Source of the DNA: a virus
IMG/VR virus record: IMGVR_UViG_3300025313_000078
Coordinates: 1-34,148 of that record
Strand: one strand, 5' to 3'
DNA length: 34,148 nt
Part shown: positions 12,377 to 18,806 of the stretch, one piece after another
Position numbering within the stretch: the first letter of the stretch is position 1
How the letters are laid out: each line of letters begins with the position of its first letter
Notes under the pieces: model-generated
Database searches by the model: none
Told to the model about the DNA's origin: nothing
The model's input: the letters and a program-made list of their open reading frames with translations, nothing else
Made by a program: the position numbers and the translations under genes

Positions 12377-12730
12377 TTATAAATCAAATAATTCTTCAAT
12401 AGCGCACTTTATTGTAGTGTCGGTTAGTCCGAATTCATCATCAATATTGTTATTGAGGTGATTTAATACTTCTCTGGCTTGTGCTTTAGAGAGTTTAGTA
12501 TTTAGAGCTTTAATATGTGAGATATTGACTGTGTGAGATATTTCATTTTCAGATTTATACGGTTTATTAATTAATTGTTGCACACAAAATGTAAGAAAGT
12601 TAATTTTGTTTTGAGTGTCCAATTGAACCGATACATCAAATATAAGATCAAAGTCGTAATTTAATTCACTAAACACATGCGATAAATTACCATTTATCCA
12701 CGATTCTGCTAGTTCTTTTGCTTTGTTCAT
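12377..12730 (-). CDS. Hypothetical protein (117 aa)
   Basis: A 117-aa, largely helical acidic protein starting MNKAKELAESWINGNLSHVF. The segment ESWINGNLSHVFSELN resembles the beginning of small plasmid/phage proteins of unknown role that have an ELAESWINGN motif, which I have seen but cannot assign. The ATG overlaps the stop of the upstream gene (ATGA). No catalytic residues are evident. Confidence 0.6.
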   Translation of the reverse strand: MNKAKELAESWINGNLSHVFSELNYDFDLIFDVSVQLDTQNKINFLTFCVQQLINKPYKSENEISHTVNISHIKALNTKLSKAQAREVLNHLNNNIDDEFGLTDTTIKCAIEELFDL

Positions 12731-13080
12731 AAGTTGCCTTGTATATTGTTAATTAAATGTTGAGTGTACAAATCTTTGCCTTTATCATCATTACCTATTA
12801 ATTTTGCATTTGCTGGCATAGCTTGTGCGCGTTTAATATCTCTTGATAATTCAATAGCAAACTTTAAATTATAGTATAGTTCTGTTTTAGTGTATGTTTC
12901 ATGTCCAAACGGCATAGTAATTCCATAATTATCTAACATACGGGCTATAGACCATGAATTAGTACCATTATCCCATAGTGCCAATGCGCCTTCGTCTAAT
13001 CTATTTTTAGCTACTCTATATCCGTAACTGTCACAAAATACTTTAAAGATGCCTTCTAAGTTTTTAGTTGTTGCTTTCAT
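12727..13080 (-). CDS. Hypothetical protein (117 aa)
   Basis: A 117-aa protein beginning MKATTKNLEGIFKVFCDSYG, mixed alpha/beta, with SYGYRVAKNRLDEGALALWDNGTNSWSIARML in the middle (two blocks). AAAGGGCTAAAAATT precedes the ATG. The 84-base gap upstream holds a large inverted repeat (13121-13150), so this gene and the coupled one after it may have separate control. No family recognised. Confidence 0.6.
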   Translation of the reverse strand: MKATTKNLEGIFKVFCDSYGYRVAKNRLDEGALALWDNGTNSWSIARMLDNYGITMPFGHETYTKTELYYNLKFAIELSRDIKRAQAMPANAKLIGNDDKGKDLYTQHLINNIQGNL

Positions 13081-13120
13081 AATTTTTAGCCCTTTTTAAG
13101 GTCTAGGTTAAACGATTTTA

Positions 13121-13150
13121 GCTAAGTACATGCTAGACCATGTACCTAGC
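13121..13150. promoter_or_regulatory. 12-bp inverted repeat between genes (operator or hairpin)
   Basis: GCTAAGTACATG (13121-13132) and CATGTACCTAGC (13139-13150) are inverted repeats with a six-base loop and one mismatch that becomes G-U in leftward RNA. A TAAAAT hexamer follows on the minus strand (about 13113-13118) and could be a -10. So this is either an operator at a promoter for the 117-aa gene or a transcript hairpin. Confidence 0.5.
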
Positions 13151-13164
13151 ATCAATGACTTAGC

Positions 13165-13563
13165 CTAATACTCAGTGGTGAGCATTATGACAAACTTAAC
13201 GGGGTCATAATCAGCTAGTTGGCTGTAACATTGAAAAGGACTAAGCGGAAAGTCAGTAAAACTTAGTTTAGTTTGATCTAGAATATTATTGTTACCGTCG
13301 GAATATTGAATAACCGCTTCTTTTCCTTTTTTAAATAATCTAACTACAATAAATACATTATCATTATTTTTCTTGTATAATTCTAATGTTTTAGCGGCTA
13401 TTTCATTCATTAACCAATAGCAATTTGCTTCATTAGCTAAATAAGCCATGCCGTCTGTGAATACGACATTTTTAAACAATGTGAGTTTATGATAGTTAAA
13501 AGTACCATAAAATTGATTTAAATCAGCTTGCGTTAATTCTCTTTTTTCTTCAGTGTTATTCAT
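13165..13563 (-). CDS. Hypothetical protein (132 aa)
   Basis: A 132-aa protein starting MNNTEEKRELTQADLNQFYG. It contains FYGTFNYHKLTLFKNVVFTDG and LANEANCYWLMNEIA, a pattern resembling small phage/plasmid proteins with a DUF6876-like look; I recognise the pattern but not a function. AAAAAGGTATAACTT precedes the ATG. A well-formed promoter candidate lies about 60 bases upstream, with a small hairpin (13578-13596) in the leader next to the ribosome site. Confidence 0.6.
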   Translation of the reverse strand: MNNTEEKRELTQADLNQFYGTFNYHKLTLFKNVVFTDGMAYLANEANCYWLMNEIAAKTLELYKKNNDNVFIVVRLFKKGKEAVIQYSDGNNNILDQTKLSFTDFPLSPFQCYSQLADYDPVKFVIMLTTEY

Positions 13564-13621
13564 AAGTTATACCTTTTTTGAAGTTAAAATCTTCAATTTT
13601 TATGATTGAATTTACTTCTTA

Positions 13622-13650
13622 AGTATAATCAATCAAAATGATTGAGTCAA
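13622..13650 (-). promoter_or_regulatory. Leftward promoter candidate with palindrome filling the spacer
   Basis: On the minus strand TTGACT (13645-13650) and TATACT (13622-13627) are exactly 17 bases apart. The spacer is almost entirely the perfect palindrome TCAATCA-TTT-TGATTGA (13629-13645). A protein bound there would block or reshape RNA polymerase binding. It would drive the 132-aa gene. Confidence 0.65.
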
Positions 13651-13651
13651 G

Positions 13652-13756
13652 TTAAATACAAAATAAATTTAATATAATAATTAATCCAATTATACGAATA
13701 ATTGCTGTTAGAGTTATTTGTACAAAAGGTTTAATAAAATCAAGTAGTTGTATCAT
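13652..13756 (-). CDS. One-helix membrane micro-protein (34 aa)
   Basis: A 34-codon frame starting MIQLLDFIKPFVQITLTAII starts three bases after the stop of the 75-aa gene. Its last two thirds are a single hydrophobic segment ending LIIILNLFCI. The ribosome site is weak (AAGAG, 12 bases away). It ends just before the promoter at 13622-13650. It could be a real membrane peptide; size and weak start keep confidence low. Confidence 0.35.
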   Translation of the reverse strand: MIQLLDFIKPFVQITLTAIIRIIGLIIILNLFCI

Positions 13757-13759
13757 ATA

Positions 13760-13987
13760 TTATGCTCTTAAAAACATTTCAGTTACATGCAGTCTAGCCC
13801 AATCCTCACATGTATTTTCCCACGGCATGAGTCGCAAAGCCTTAATCATATGTTTTGTTGGTATATCTTTATGTGGAGGTCGTTTATTATACTGCTGCAC
13901 ATAATCAGCTATTGCAGCATTGTAATAATCGTTATCAGTTAGTTTATAGTAACTTTGCTCGTTTTTAGCTTTTTTTGTATAGTCCAT
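13760..13987 (-). CDS. Hypothetical protein (75 aa)
   Basis: A 75-aa protein starting MDYTKKAKNEQSYYKLTDND. It is hydrophilic with aromatic residues, then IPTKHMIKALRLMPWENTCEDWARL at the end. AAGAAAGGCATAAT precedes the ATG. The upstream gap contains an inverted repeat at 14026-14059. No family recognised. Confidence 0.55.
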   Translation of the reverse strand: MDYTKKAKNEQSYYKLTDNDYYNAAIADYVQQYNKRPPHKDIPTKHMIKALRLMPWENTCEDWARLHVTEMFLRA

Positions 13988-14025
13988 ATTATGCCTTTCT
14001 TTAAGAGAGTATAATTACTCTAATA

Positions 14026-14059
14026 ATAACTCATATGTTAATAATGCAATGTGAGTTAT
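14026..14059. promoter_or_regulatory. ATAACTCA inverted repeat, operator candidate
   Basis: ATAACTCA (14026-14033) and TGAGTTAT (14052-14059) are perfect inverted repeats 18 bases apart, in the short gap before the 75-aa gene. Centre-to-centre distance is 26 bases, between two and three helical turns, which would suit a bound dimer. No clear promoter hexamers are assigned. Confidence 0.4.
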
Positions 14060-14071
14060 CAATTACAGTAA

Positions 14072-14626
14072 TTATATACGCCAAATTACTTCTATTTTTT
14101 CAACATTTTCTGTTTTTAATAATAATTCTAATGGATTATTAGAATTATCAGTTAATAATATGTGTCCAGTAAATTTTTCTGGTACAAGATGCATAAAGTC
14201 TTTTGGTATAAGATAATGAGTATCGAGACCTTGCAAAATTATACCGTCAAAGTCATATTTTACATTTTCTATGCTGCACCATAAGCCAAAAGATCCATCG
14301 TTAAAACCTAGGTATGTATAGTCTGGAGTGTAGGTATTAAGTATATCACATGCTTCAGTGACTAACTCATCTGCAATAGATTCTAGTTCACCATCTAGAT
14401 CAGAATCTACATTAGAATTACGATATATTTCATTTAGTTCTTTATTAGTTGAACTAATAAATTTACCTATTTCAAGTAATAAAGCCTTTGTTTTATTGCA
14501 TTTTATAGCTAATTGTATTGTTAGACTTTCATTTAGTAAGTCATGCAAAAAACCAAGTACATTACGATTATCTCTAATACTCATGTCTAAGTAGCAGCCA
14601 ATTTCTAATTTTAATTTTTTATTCAT
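14072..14626 (-). CDS. Hypothetical protein (184 aa)
   Basis: A 184-aa acidic protein starting MNKKLKLEIGCYLDMSIRDN. Helices dominate residues 1-95 and beta strands the rest (YTYLGFNDGSFGLWCSIENV, then GHILLTDNSNNPLEL). AGAAGGATTAAAAA precedes the ATG. It is the first gene of the second leftward block, below a promoter with the shared palindrome. No catalytic motif or family recognised. Confidence 0.6.
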   Translation of the reverse strand: MNKKLKLEIGCYLDMSIRDNRNVLGFLHDLLNESLTIQLAIKCNKTKALLLEIGKFISSTNKELNEIYRNSNVDSDLDGELESIADELVTEACDILNTYTPDYTYLGFNDGSFGLWCSIENVKYDFDGIILQGLDTHYLIPKDFMHLVPEKFTGHILLTDNSNNPLELLLKTENVEKIEVIWRI

Positions 14627-14685
14627 TTTTTAATCCTTCTGATTGATTTAATTGATTAAATTATTGCATTATTTGCAATAAAAAC

Positions 14686-14727
14686 ATTTTCGCATAATTT
14701 TTAATATGTGTCAATCATTTTGATTGA
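14686..14727 (-). promoter_or_regulatory. Leftward promoter candidate with palindrome at -35
   Basis: On the minus strand consensus TTGACA (14709-14714) and GAAAAT (14686-14691) are 17 bases apart. The perfect palindrome TCAATCA-TTT-TGATTGA (14711-14727) overlaps the -35, and ATCAAAATGATTGACA is shared exactly with the promoter at 7810-7851. The expected leader contains the hairpin ATTGCA/TGCAAT (14663-14679). It would drive the gene at 14626. Confidence 0.6.
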
Positions 14728-15053
14728 AATAATAAAAATTATTCACACTCACACATAAAAACACTCACACATTTAGCTCATGCCGCAAGCCTCGCACTTA
14801 TTAGTATATTAATTCAGTATATTCAATGTATTATATGTATATATTATGTGTGTTATTAGCTAAGTCCTTACTATGCATCACATCCCGAGAATAATAATTC
14901 TCGTGATCTAGACTTTGATTAGATTAGGACTGGAAGGTTAAAAATAAACAATTTCTTTTTTATAGGAATTCAAGATGAGTAGGATAATTCAGACCACCCC
15001 CGTATGTACTCTATATGTACATCCGTATTTTTTACTCACATCGTCATATATAA

Positions 15054-15164
15054 GCAATCTTTTTGATTGAAATACTTATATTGAACTACTCATTCCGCAG
15101 CTTCCCTCATACACAAGCAATCTTTTTGATTGTTATACCTATATAAAGCATTCTATTTGATTGA
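15054..15164. repeat. Three operator-like repeats of the CAATC/GATTG palindrome
   Basis: GCAATCTTTTTGATTGA (15054-15070), GCAATCTTTTTGATTGT (15117-15133) and GCATTCTATTTGATTGA (15148-15164) match the 17-bp palindrome of the leftward promoters. On the minus strand the first and third are followed after 17-18 bases by TATATA, as a -10 would be, but their -35 hexamers are poor. They may be extra binding sites or activator-dependent promoters. Confidence 0.6.
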
Positions 15165-15172
15165 ATATGCAC

Positions 15173-15709
15173 CTATACAAATAGCACCCCCACCCCACCC
15201 CATTTAGGATCTTCATATACTAATTCTATGTGCATGTATTGCATTTTTAGTGCTTCCCATAGTTTCCATACTTCATGCCCTTTAATTGCTTCGTTATCAT
15301 TTTTTACTATATTATTAAATATTACTAATCCACCGTGTTTAACTAGTGGACTAAATCTTTCAAAATCATTCCTGACTCCAGCATATTCGTAATCACCGTC
15401 TATATAAAGTACGTCAAATTCTCCAATAACTTCTACGTCACGACTGTCCCCCAATATAAAATTAAAACGCCAGCCGAATTTCTTTATCAGTGCATCGACT
15501 CCTACATATTTTATCTTATCCACACTTGTAACTCTATTAAATAGTTCAAGGAATCCACGTGCCGAACCGCCAGTGCCAGTGCCAATTTCTAATATAGACT
15601 TTACTTTTCTTCCATGCATTATTCTAATAAGTGCTAGAAACTCGTCTTTCTTGGCTTTTATTTTAAATTTTTGTGCTGCTTCCCATACAAAATCTAGTTT
15701 ATCGTGCAT
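15173..15709 (-). CDS. Class I SAM-dependent methyltransferase
   Basis: A 178-aa methyltransferase with the Rossmann glycine motif LEIGTGTGGSA (residues 40-50), VGVDAL (69-74), GDSRD and FDVLYIDGDYEY (98-109), and GGLVIFNNI. It resembles the Methyltransf_24/CmcI-like group that also occurs in phages. It should use SAM to methylate an unknown small molecule, sugar or protein; it lacks NPPY and is not a DNA adenine methylase of the Dam type. TTGGAG lies ten bases before the ATG. It is divergent from the rightward gene at 15762, sharing a 40-bp control gap. Confidence 0.75.
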   Translation of the reverse strand: MHDKLDFVWEAAQKFKIKAKKDEFLALIRIMHGRKVKSILEIGTGTGGSARGFLELFNRVTSVDKIKYVGVDALIKKFGWRFNFILGDSRDVEVIGEFDVLYIDGDYEYAGVRNDFERFSPLVKHGGLVIFNNIVKNDNEAIKGHEVWKLWEALKMQYMHIELVYEDPKWGGVGVLFV

Positions 15710-15710
15710 A

Positions 15711-15740
15711 TTGTTTAAACTCCAATGAAGCTGTTATACT
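15711..15740 (+). promoter_or_regulatory. Rightward promoter for the terminase-region genes
   Basis: TTGTTT (15711-15716) and TATACT (15735-15740) are 18 bases apart. The start point would be about 15747, exactly at an ATG. A better start with ribosome site AAGGAA lies at 15762, giving a 15-base leader. Its -10 overlaps GTTATAC/GTATAAC, which read leftward could also serve the methyltransferase gene. Confidence 0.5.
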
Positions 15741-15761
15741 GTTTCTATGTCAAAGGAAACT

Positions 15762-16058
15762 ATGGCTTTAATACCAGTAGAAACAGACTTAGATGATCCG
15801 TTAGCTAGTATTGAAGAGCCGCTTCCTGTGCATCGTGATTCTACCATAGAAGATATTGTTGAGGCAGATCTAAGATTTGCTAATGGGATATTACATGCTA
15901 TGCATGCTGCTTGGGGCAAAGTAACTACTATTGGACAAGTGTGTAAGCTCTCAGCCGCTACGTTTAATGCGATTAAAGAAAGACGCAACATTTTAATGCA
16001 GCAATATGGTGCTAAAAGTATCAGCTTCAAGAGCGATTTCATTAACCCAATTGATTGA
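15762..16058 (+). CDS. Candidate terminase small subunit or packaging-region DNA-binding protein
   Basis: A 98-aa protein from the ATG at 15762, which has AAGGAA just before it; an upstream ATG at 15747 would add five residues and be leaderless. The N-terminal third is acidic. The rest is helical with a possible HTH in WGKVTTIGQVCKLSAATFNAIKERRNIL. Position just before the packaging genes and helical/HTH character suggest a small terminase role, but there is no decisive motif. It is followed after one base by another small rightward gene. Confidence 0.4.
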   Translation: MALIPVETDLDDPLASIEEPLPVHRDSTIEDIVEADLRFANGILHAMHAAWGKVTTIGQVCKLSAATFNAIKERRNILMQQYGAKSISFKSDFINPID

Positions 16059-16059
16059 A

Positions 16060-16323
16060 ATGGCTTTTTATAAGCGTTGCCCACGCTTAAAGCGTATTAA
16101 GCTTGAAAAATTCTATTCAAAAGAGAAAGCTGCTAGTGTTTTAAATATAAATATAAACTATCTTAAACATTATCTTATTACCTCAGACCGTGCTCATGGT
16201 GTAGAATTACAGGACGGCACTCTTATAGTGCATCCAGAAAGTTTAATTAATGATATTAAATCCAAAATGAAGACTGTTATAAAAAAAGAACTTAATAAAA
16301 GAATTAAGAGAAAGGGAATTTAA
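16060..16323 (+). CDS. HTH-type small protein (87 aa)
   Basis: From the ATG at 16060 (one base after the preceding stop) the protein has 87 residues. YSKEKAASVLNININYLKHYL looks like a helix-turn-helix of the MerR/excisionase type. Then comes a short wing-like part (GVELQDGTLIVHPESL) and a very basic C-terminus. It may be the small terminase or a transcription regulator. No ribosome site is obvious, so it may depend on coupling with the upstream gene. Its end overlaps the convergent large terminase gene by 20 bases. Confidence 0.5.
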   Translation: MAFYKRCPRLKRIKLEKFYSKEKAASVLNININYLKHYLITSDRAHGVELQDGTLIVHPESLINDIKSKMKTVIKKELNKRIKRKGI

Positions 16324-18178
16324 TATCTGCTAAATCGCCAGTAAATGATGCTTCTATTCCGCCCATTCTACTAACTGCTTTAATTTCTCTTTCTTGTTTT
16401 AGTAACGCTTGATAGGTACTGAATTTATCATATTCAAAGGCTTTATCTTCTTTTTTTCTAACCATTTGTCCTGCATGAAAGCCATAATTAATTATAGCTA
16501 CTTGAAGGCATAGTGCCGCCGCATCTGCTTCATCAGGCGAACGCGCTAAACTAGGCATGATTGCCCCCATACGGTTTTTATAATCTTTTTTCTGCTCTAA
16601 ACTAGCTTTTCCGTTTTTATAGTGAACCTGCCTTGTTGTAAGTTGATAAATTGTTATGTTATCTAGCCCCCTTATTTGTTTATTTTGGATAAAGTCTCTA
16701 AAGCAAAACCATAGCTCATATGGATTTTTTATAGTGACATCGAAGCTTTTTACAGCTACTTGTCCTGCTTTGGTGCAGTAAATTTTAATTGGCACATCTA
16801 GTGCTCCTGCTTGAAGTCTTATTACTTCACCAAGTGCTCTGCCTTGCCCGTTAGCATCAATTGCTAAATCCGCTAATCTAACACCATAATCTTTTAAAAT
16901 ACTTATAACTTTTTTTGCTATTTGAATATCGGCACTGTCTTTACTATGTGCTGTTATTGGTATTTTAAATAGTAATTCATTTCCTCTAAAATCTAATATT
17001 ATTTTTCCAGTCACATCTTGACCAAGTATAGCTAGTCTTAAAATACATTGATCGCCGCCCGTGCTAAAGGCGGGGTCTAAACCAGCTATAACTTTAAGTT
17101 TATCTATTCCTGACCATTCAGCTTTTTCAAATACTCTAAAATCATCAATAAATAGCTTACTTATAACTGTTTCTTCTGTGCTATCTAATTTCCAAAAGCC
17201 AATTACCATACGCCAAAATGAGTCAGATTCTTTACCATAAAGCTTTTCTTTTTCTTCAATTTGCTCTTGTGTTACAAAAAATCTTTCTAATAATACTTTT
17301 TTTTCAGGATCTCCCTCATGGATAGCAGGGGACTCGTAGCAGCTAAAAAATAGGCATATTCCATTTTTTTGTGTAGTATCCCATTTGTTGTCTTTATAAG
17401 GATCTACTGAATTCCAAGTTGCTAAAGGAGTGCTGAGTGCCCCATGTAGATCAAATTTAGAAGCGCTGTTTCCTATGGCAATACAGCTAAATTCTACTCC
17501 ACCTGCTTCTAAATTAGGTAAGCTTTTTAAAATTGCTGGATTTAAATCAGTAGCTTCGTCTAAAACTACCATTATAGCTTCTTTAGGGTGTTTTCCTATC
17601 CAATTTGAAATTGTTTGTTCATCAGTGCCGCGCCCTGCGGCAACCGCGTACATACCGTGAATTGGATCATTTTTATCATATAAAACTTTTGGGCAATTAC
17701 CTCGAAAGTATCTATAAGGATATTGAATCGCTAATTCAGATAATAAACGAGTGATATATCCCCAGATACGTGTTGTAGCTGATTCTAGGGTAGTAGAAGC
17801 GACAATTACCGTTCTTTTATTAGGAGCAGCTAACCAAAATAATATTGCAATTCTAGCTGCCATATGACTTTTACCAGTACTTGCACCGCCTGCATAACTT
17901 ATATAGTTATGACCATTACAGTGTGCTTGAAGCCTTCTTTCGTCCCAATAGTTCCATGTAGGAATTAAATGAGGCCACGCATAATCATGCATAGCTTTTA
18001 TATGTAGGTATTTTTCTTCAGAATTTTTACTTTCTCTATAAAGCTTAGCGTGCATTGCAAAAGGATGATTATAAGTAAACTCTTTATTTCCAATAATAAC
18101 TATTCTTTTTCCTAGCTTATTTTCAATTTTCCATCCTTCAGCGTATATAATATCATCAAAGGGGTATTGCTTACTCAT
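16304..18178 (-). CDS. terL: Terminase large subunit (TerL)
   Basis: A 624-aa packaging motor. The ATPase part has Walker A GGASTGKS (97-104), Walker B IMVVLDEATD (202-211) and a GNSAS coupling segment (236-240). The nuclease part has IAGLDPAFSTGGD (364-376, D368), LAIDANGQG (438-446, D441) and RSPDEADAAA (547-556, D549 and D552), the three acidic positions of the RNase H-like fold. It should cut concatemeric DNA and pump it through the portal. Oddly, it is transcribed leftward, opposite to both the small rightward genes before it and the portal cluster after it, with only 25 bases to the divergent gene at 18204. Confidence 0.93.
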   Translation of the reverse strand: MSKQYPFDDIIYAEGWKIENKLGKRIVIIGNKEFTYNHPFAMHAKLYRESKNSEEKYLHIKAMHDYAWPHLIPTWNYWDERRLQAHCNGHNYISYAGGASTGKSHMAARIAILFWLAAPNKRTVIVASTTLESATTRIWGYITRLLSELAIQYPYRYFRGNCPKVLYDKNDPIHGMYAVAAGRGTDEQTISNWIGKHPKEAIMVVLDEATDLNPAILKSLPNLEAGGVEFSCIAIGNSASKFDLHGALSTPLATWNSVDPYKDNKWDTTQKNGICLFFSCYESPAIHEGDPEKKVLLERFFVTQEQIEEKEKLYGKESDSFWRMVIGFWKLDSTEETVISKLFIDDFRVFEKAEWSGIDKLKVIAGLDPAFSTGGDQCILRLAILGQDVTGKIILDFRGNELLFKIPITAHSKDSADIQIAKKVISILKDYGVRLADLAIDANGQGRALGEVIRLQAGALDVPIKIYCTKAGQVAVKSFDVTIKNPYELWFCFRDFIQNKQIRGLDNITIYQLTTRQVHYKNGKASLEQKKDYKNRMGAIMPSLARSPDEADAAALCLQVAIINYGFHAGQMVRKKEDKAFEYDKFSTYQALLKQEREIKAVSRMGGIEASFTGDLADIKFPFS

Positions 18179-18196
18179 TAGGTTAATCTTTATAAT
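18167..18196 (+). promoter_or_regulatory. Rightward promoter for the virion genes, leaderless
   Basis: TTGCTT (18167-18172) and a perfect TATAAT (18191-18196) are 18 bases apart, the -35 lying inside the first codons of terL on the other strand. The start point would be about 18203-18204, at the ATG of the next gene, which has no ribosome site. The mRNA therefore looks leaderless. Confidence 0.55.
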
Positions 18197-18203
18197 CAGT
18201 TAT

Positions 18204-18806
18204 ATGCCAATCAACTTCTTAACTTTTAAGCCCTTTCAAGGCTCTAAAGAGCACGTGTTTATAGATCCAGATACTCAACATCAGTATAAAGCTAACTCTA
18301 GAAAAGAACTAGTCCAAATGATTGTTTCTTATCGAAGTCAAAATAAACTTTCTAAGTTGGATTTACTTGATGCGGTGCTTGATAATTATCAATGTAAATT
18401 GCCAATGAATTCTGGTATGTGTGAAACAAATAATAAGTTACAAAGAGGAGTACTTTCTTATATTAAAGGAGGTTTGGCACTTCTTAAACAAATGGCTTTT
18501 AAGAAATTTGTTACACAAGAAGTAGCTGATGCACGAGCTGAAATATGTATAAAATGCCCTTATAATATATTTCCAGATAAAGGTAATTTCGTTAAATGGA
18601 CAGATGAGATAGCATTACATTCTATAGGTGAAAAACGGTCTAAATATCATGATGAACTTGGTTCTTGTGAAATTTGTAGCTGCATTTTAAAAGCAAAAGT
18701 ATTTTATAGTGGTGAGCTGGATTTAACTAAAGAAGAAGTAGAAAAGTTACCTCATTTTTGTTGGCAAAAAAAGGAAATAAATGGCAAAGAAAGAAAATCA
18801 GCCTGA
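18204..18806 (+). CDS. Zinc-site phage protein upstream of portal (200 aa)
   Basis: A 200-aa protein with an N-terminal domain (HVFIDPDTQHQYKANSR, then LVQMIVSYRSQNKL) followed by a cysteine cluster C115/C118 (CIKC), C155/C158/C160 (CEICSC) and C186. The clusters look like a zinc-binding site. The same two-part layout is found in proteins encoded next to portals in some tailed phages, of unknown role. It has no Shine-Dalgarno; a promoter places the transcript start at the ATG. Its 3' end overlaps the portal gene by 26 bases and contains the portal's ribosome site AAAGGAAAT. Confidence 0.6.
   Translation: MPINFLTFKPFQGSKEHVFIDPDTQHQYKANSRKELVQMIVSYRSQNKLSKLDLLDAVLDNYQCKLPMNSGMCETNNKLQRGVLSYIKGGLALLKQMAFKKFVTQEVADARAEICIKCPYNIFPDKGNFVKWTDEIALHSIGEKRSKYHDELGSCEICSCILKAKVFYSGELDLTKEEVEKLPHFCWQKKEINGKERKSA

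Larger units (their letters stand above)
14627..15172. other. Repeat-rich intergenic region, no convincing gene
   Basis: About 546 bases between the 184-aa gene and the methyltransferase gene. It holds a leftward promoter candidate (14686-14727), a 7-bp hairpin CGAGAAT/ATTCTCG (14886-14903) and a TGTAC-type inverted repeat (ATGTAC, 15004-15022). ACACTCACACAT-like direct repeats lie near 14745-14772, and three operator-like repeats at 15054-15164. A 31-codon frame at 14975-15070 has a ribosome site, but I do not count it as a gene. A packaging site is possible given the terminase genes nearby, but nothing shows it. Confidence 0.5.

Noticed and set aside
14975-15070. 31-codon rightward frame with AGGAA ribosome site
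   Set aside because: It ends inside an operator-like repeat, is followed by no co-directional gene, and its composition is not protein-like; kept only as a note in the gap description.
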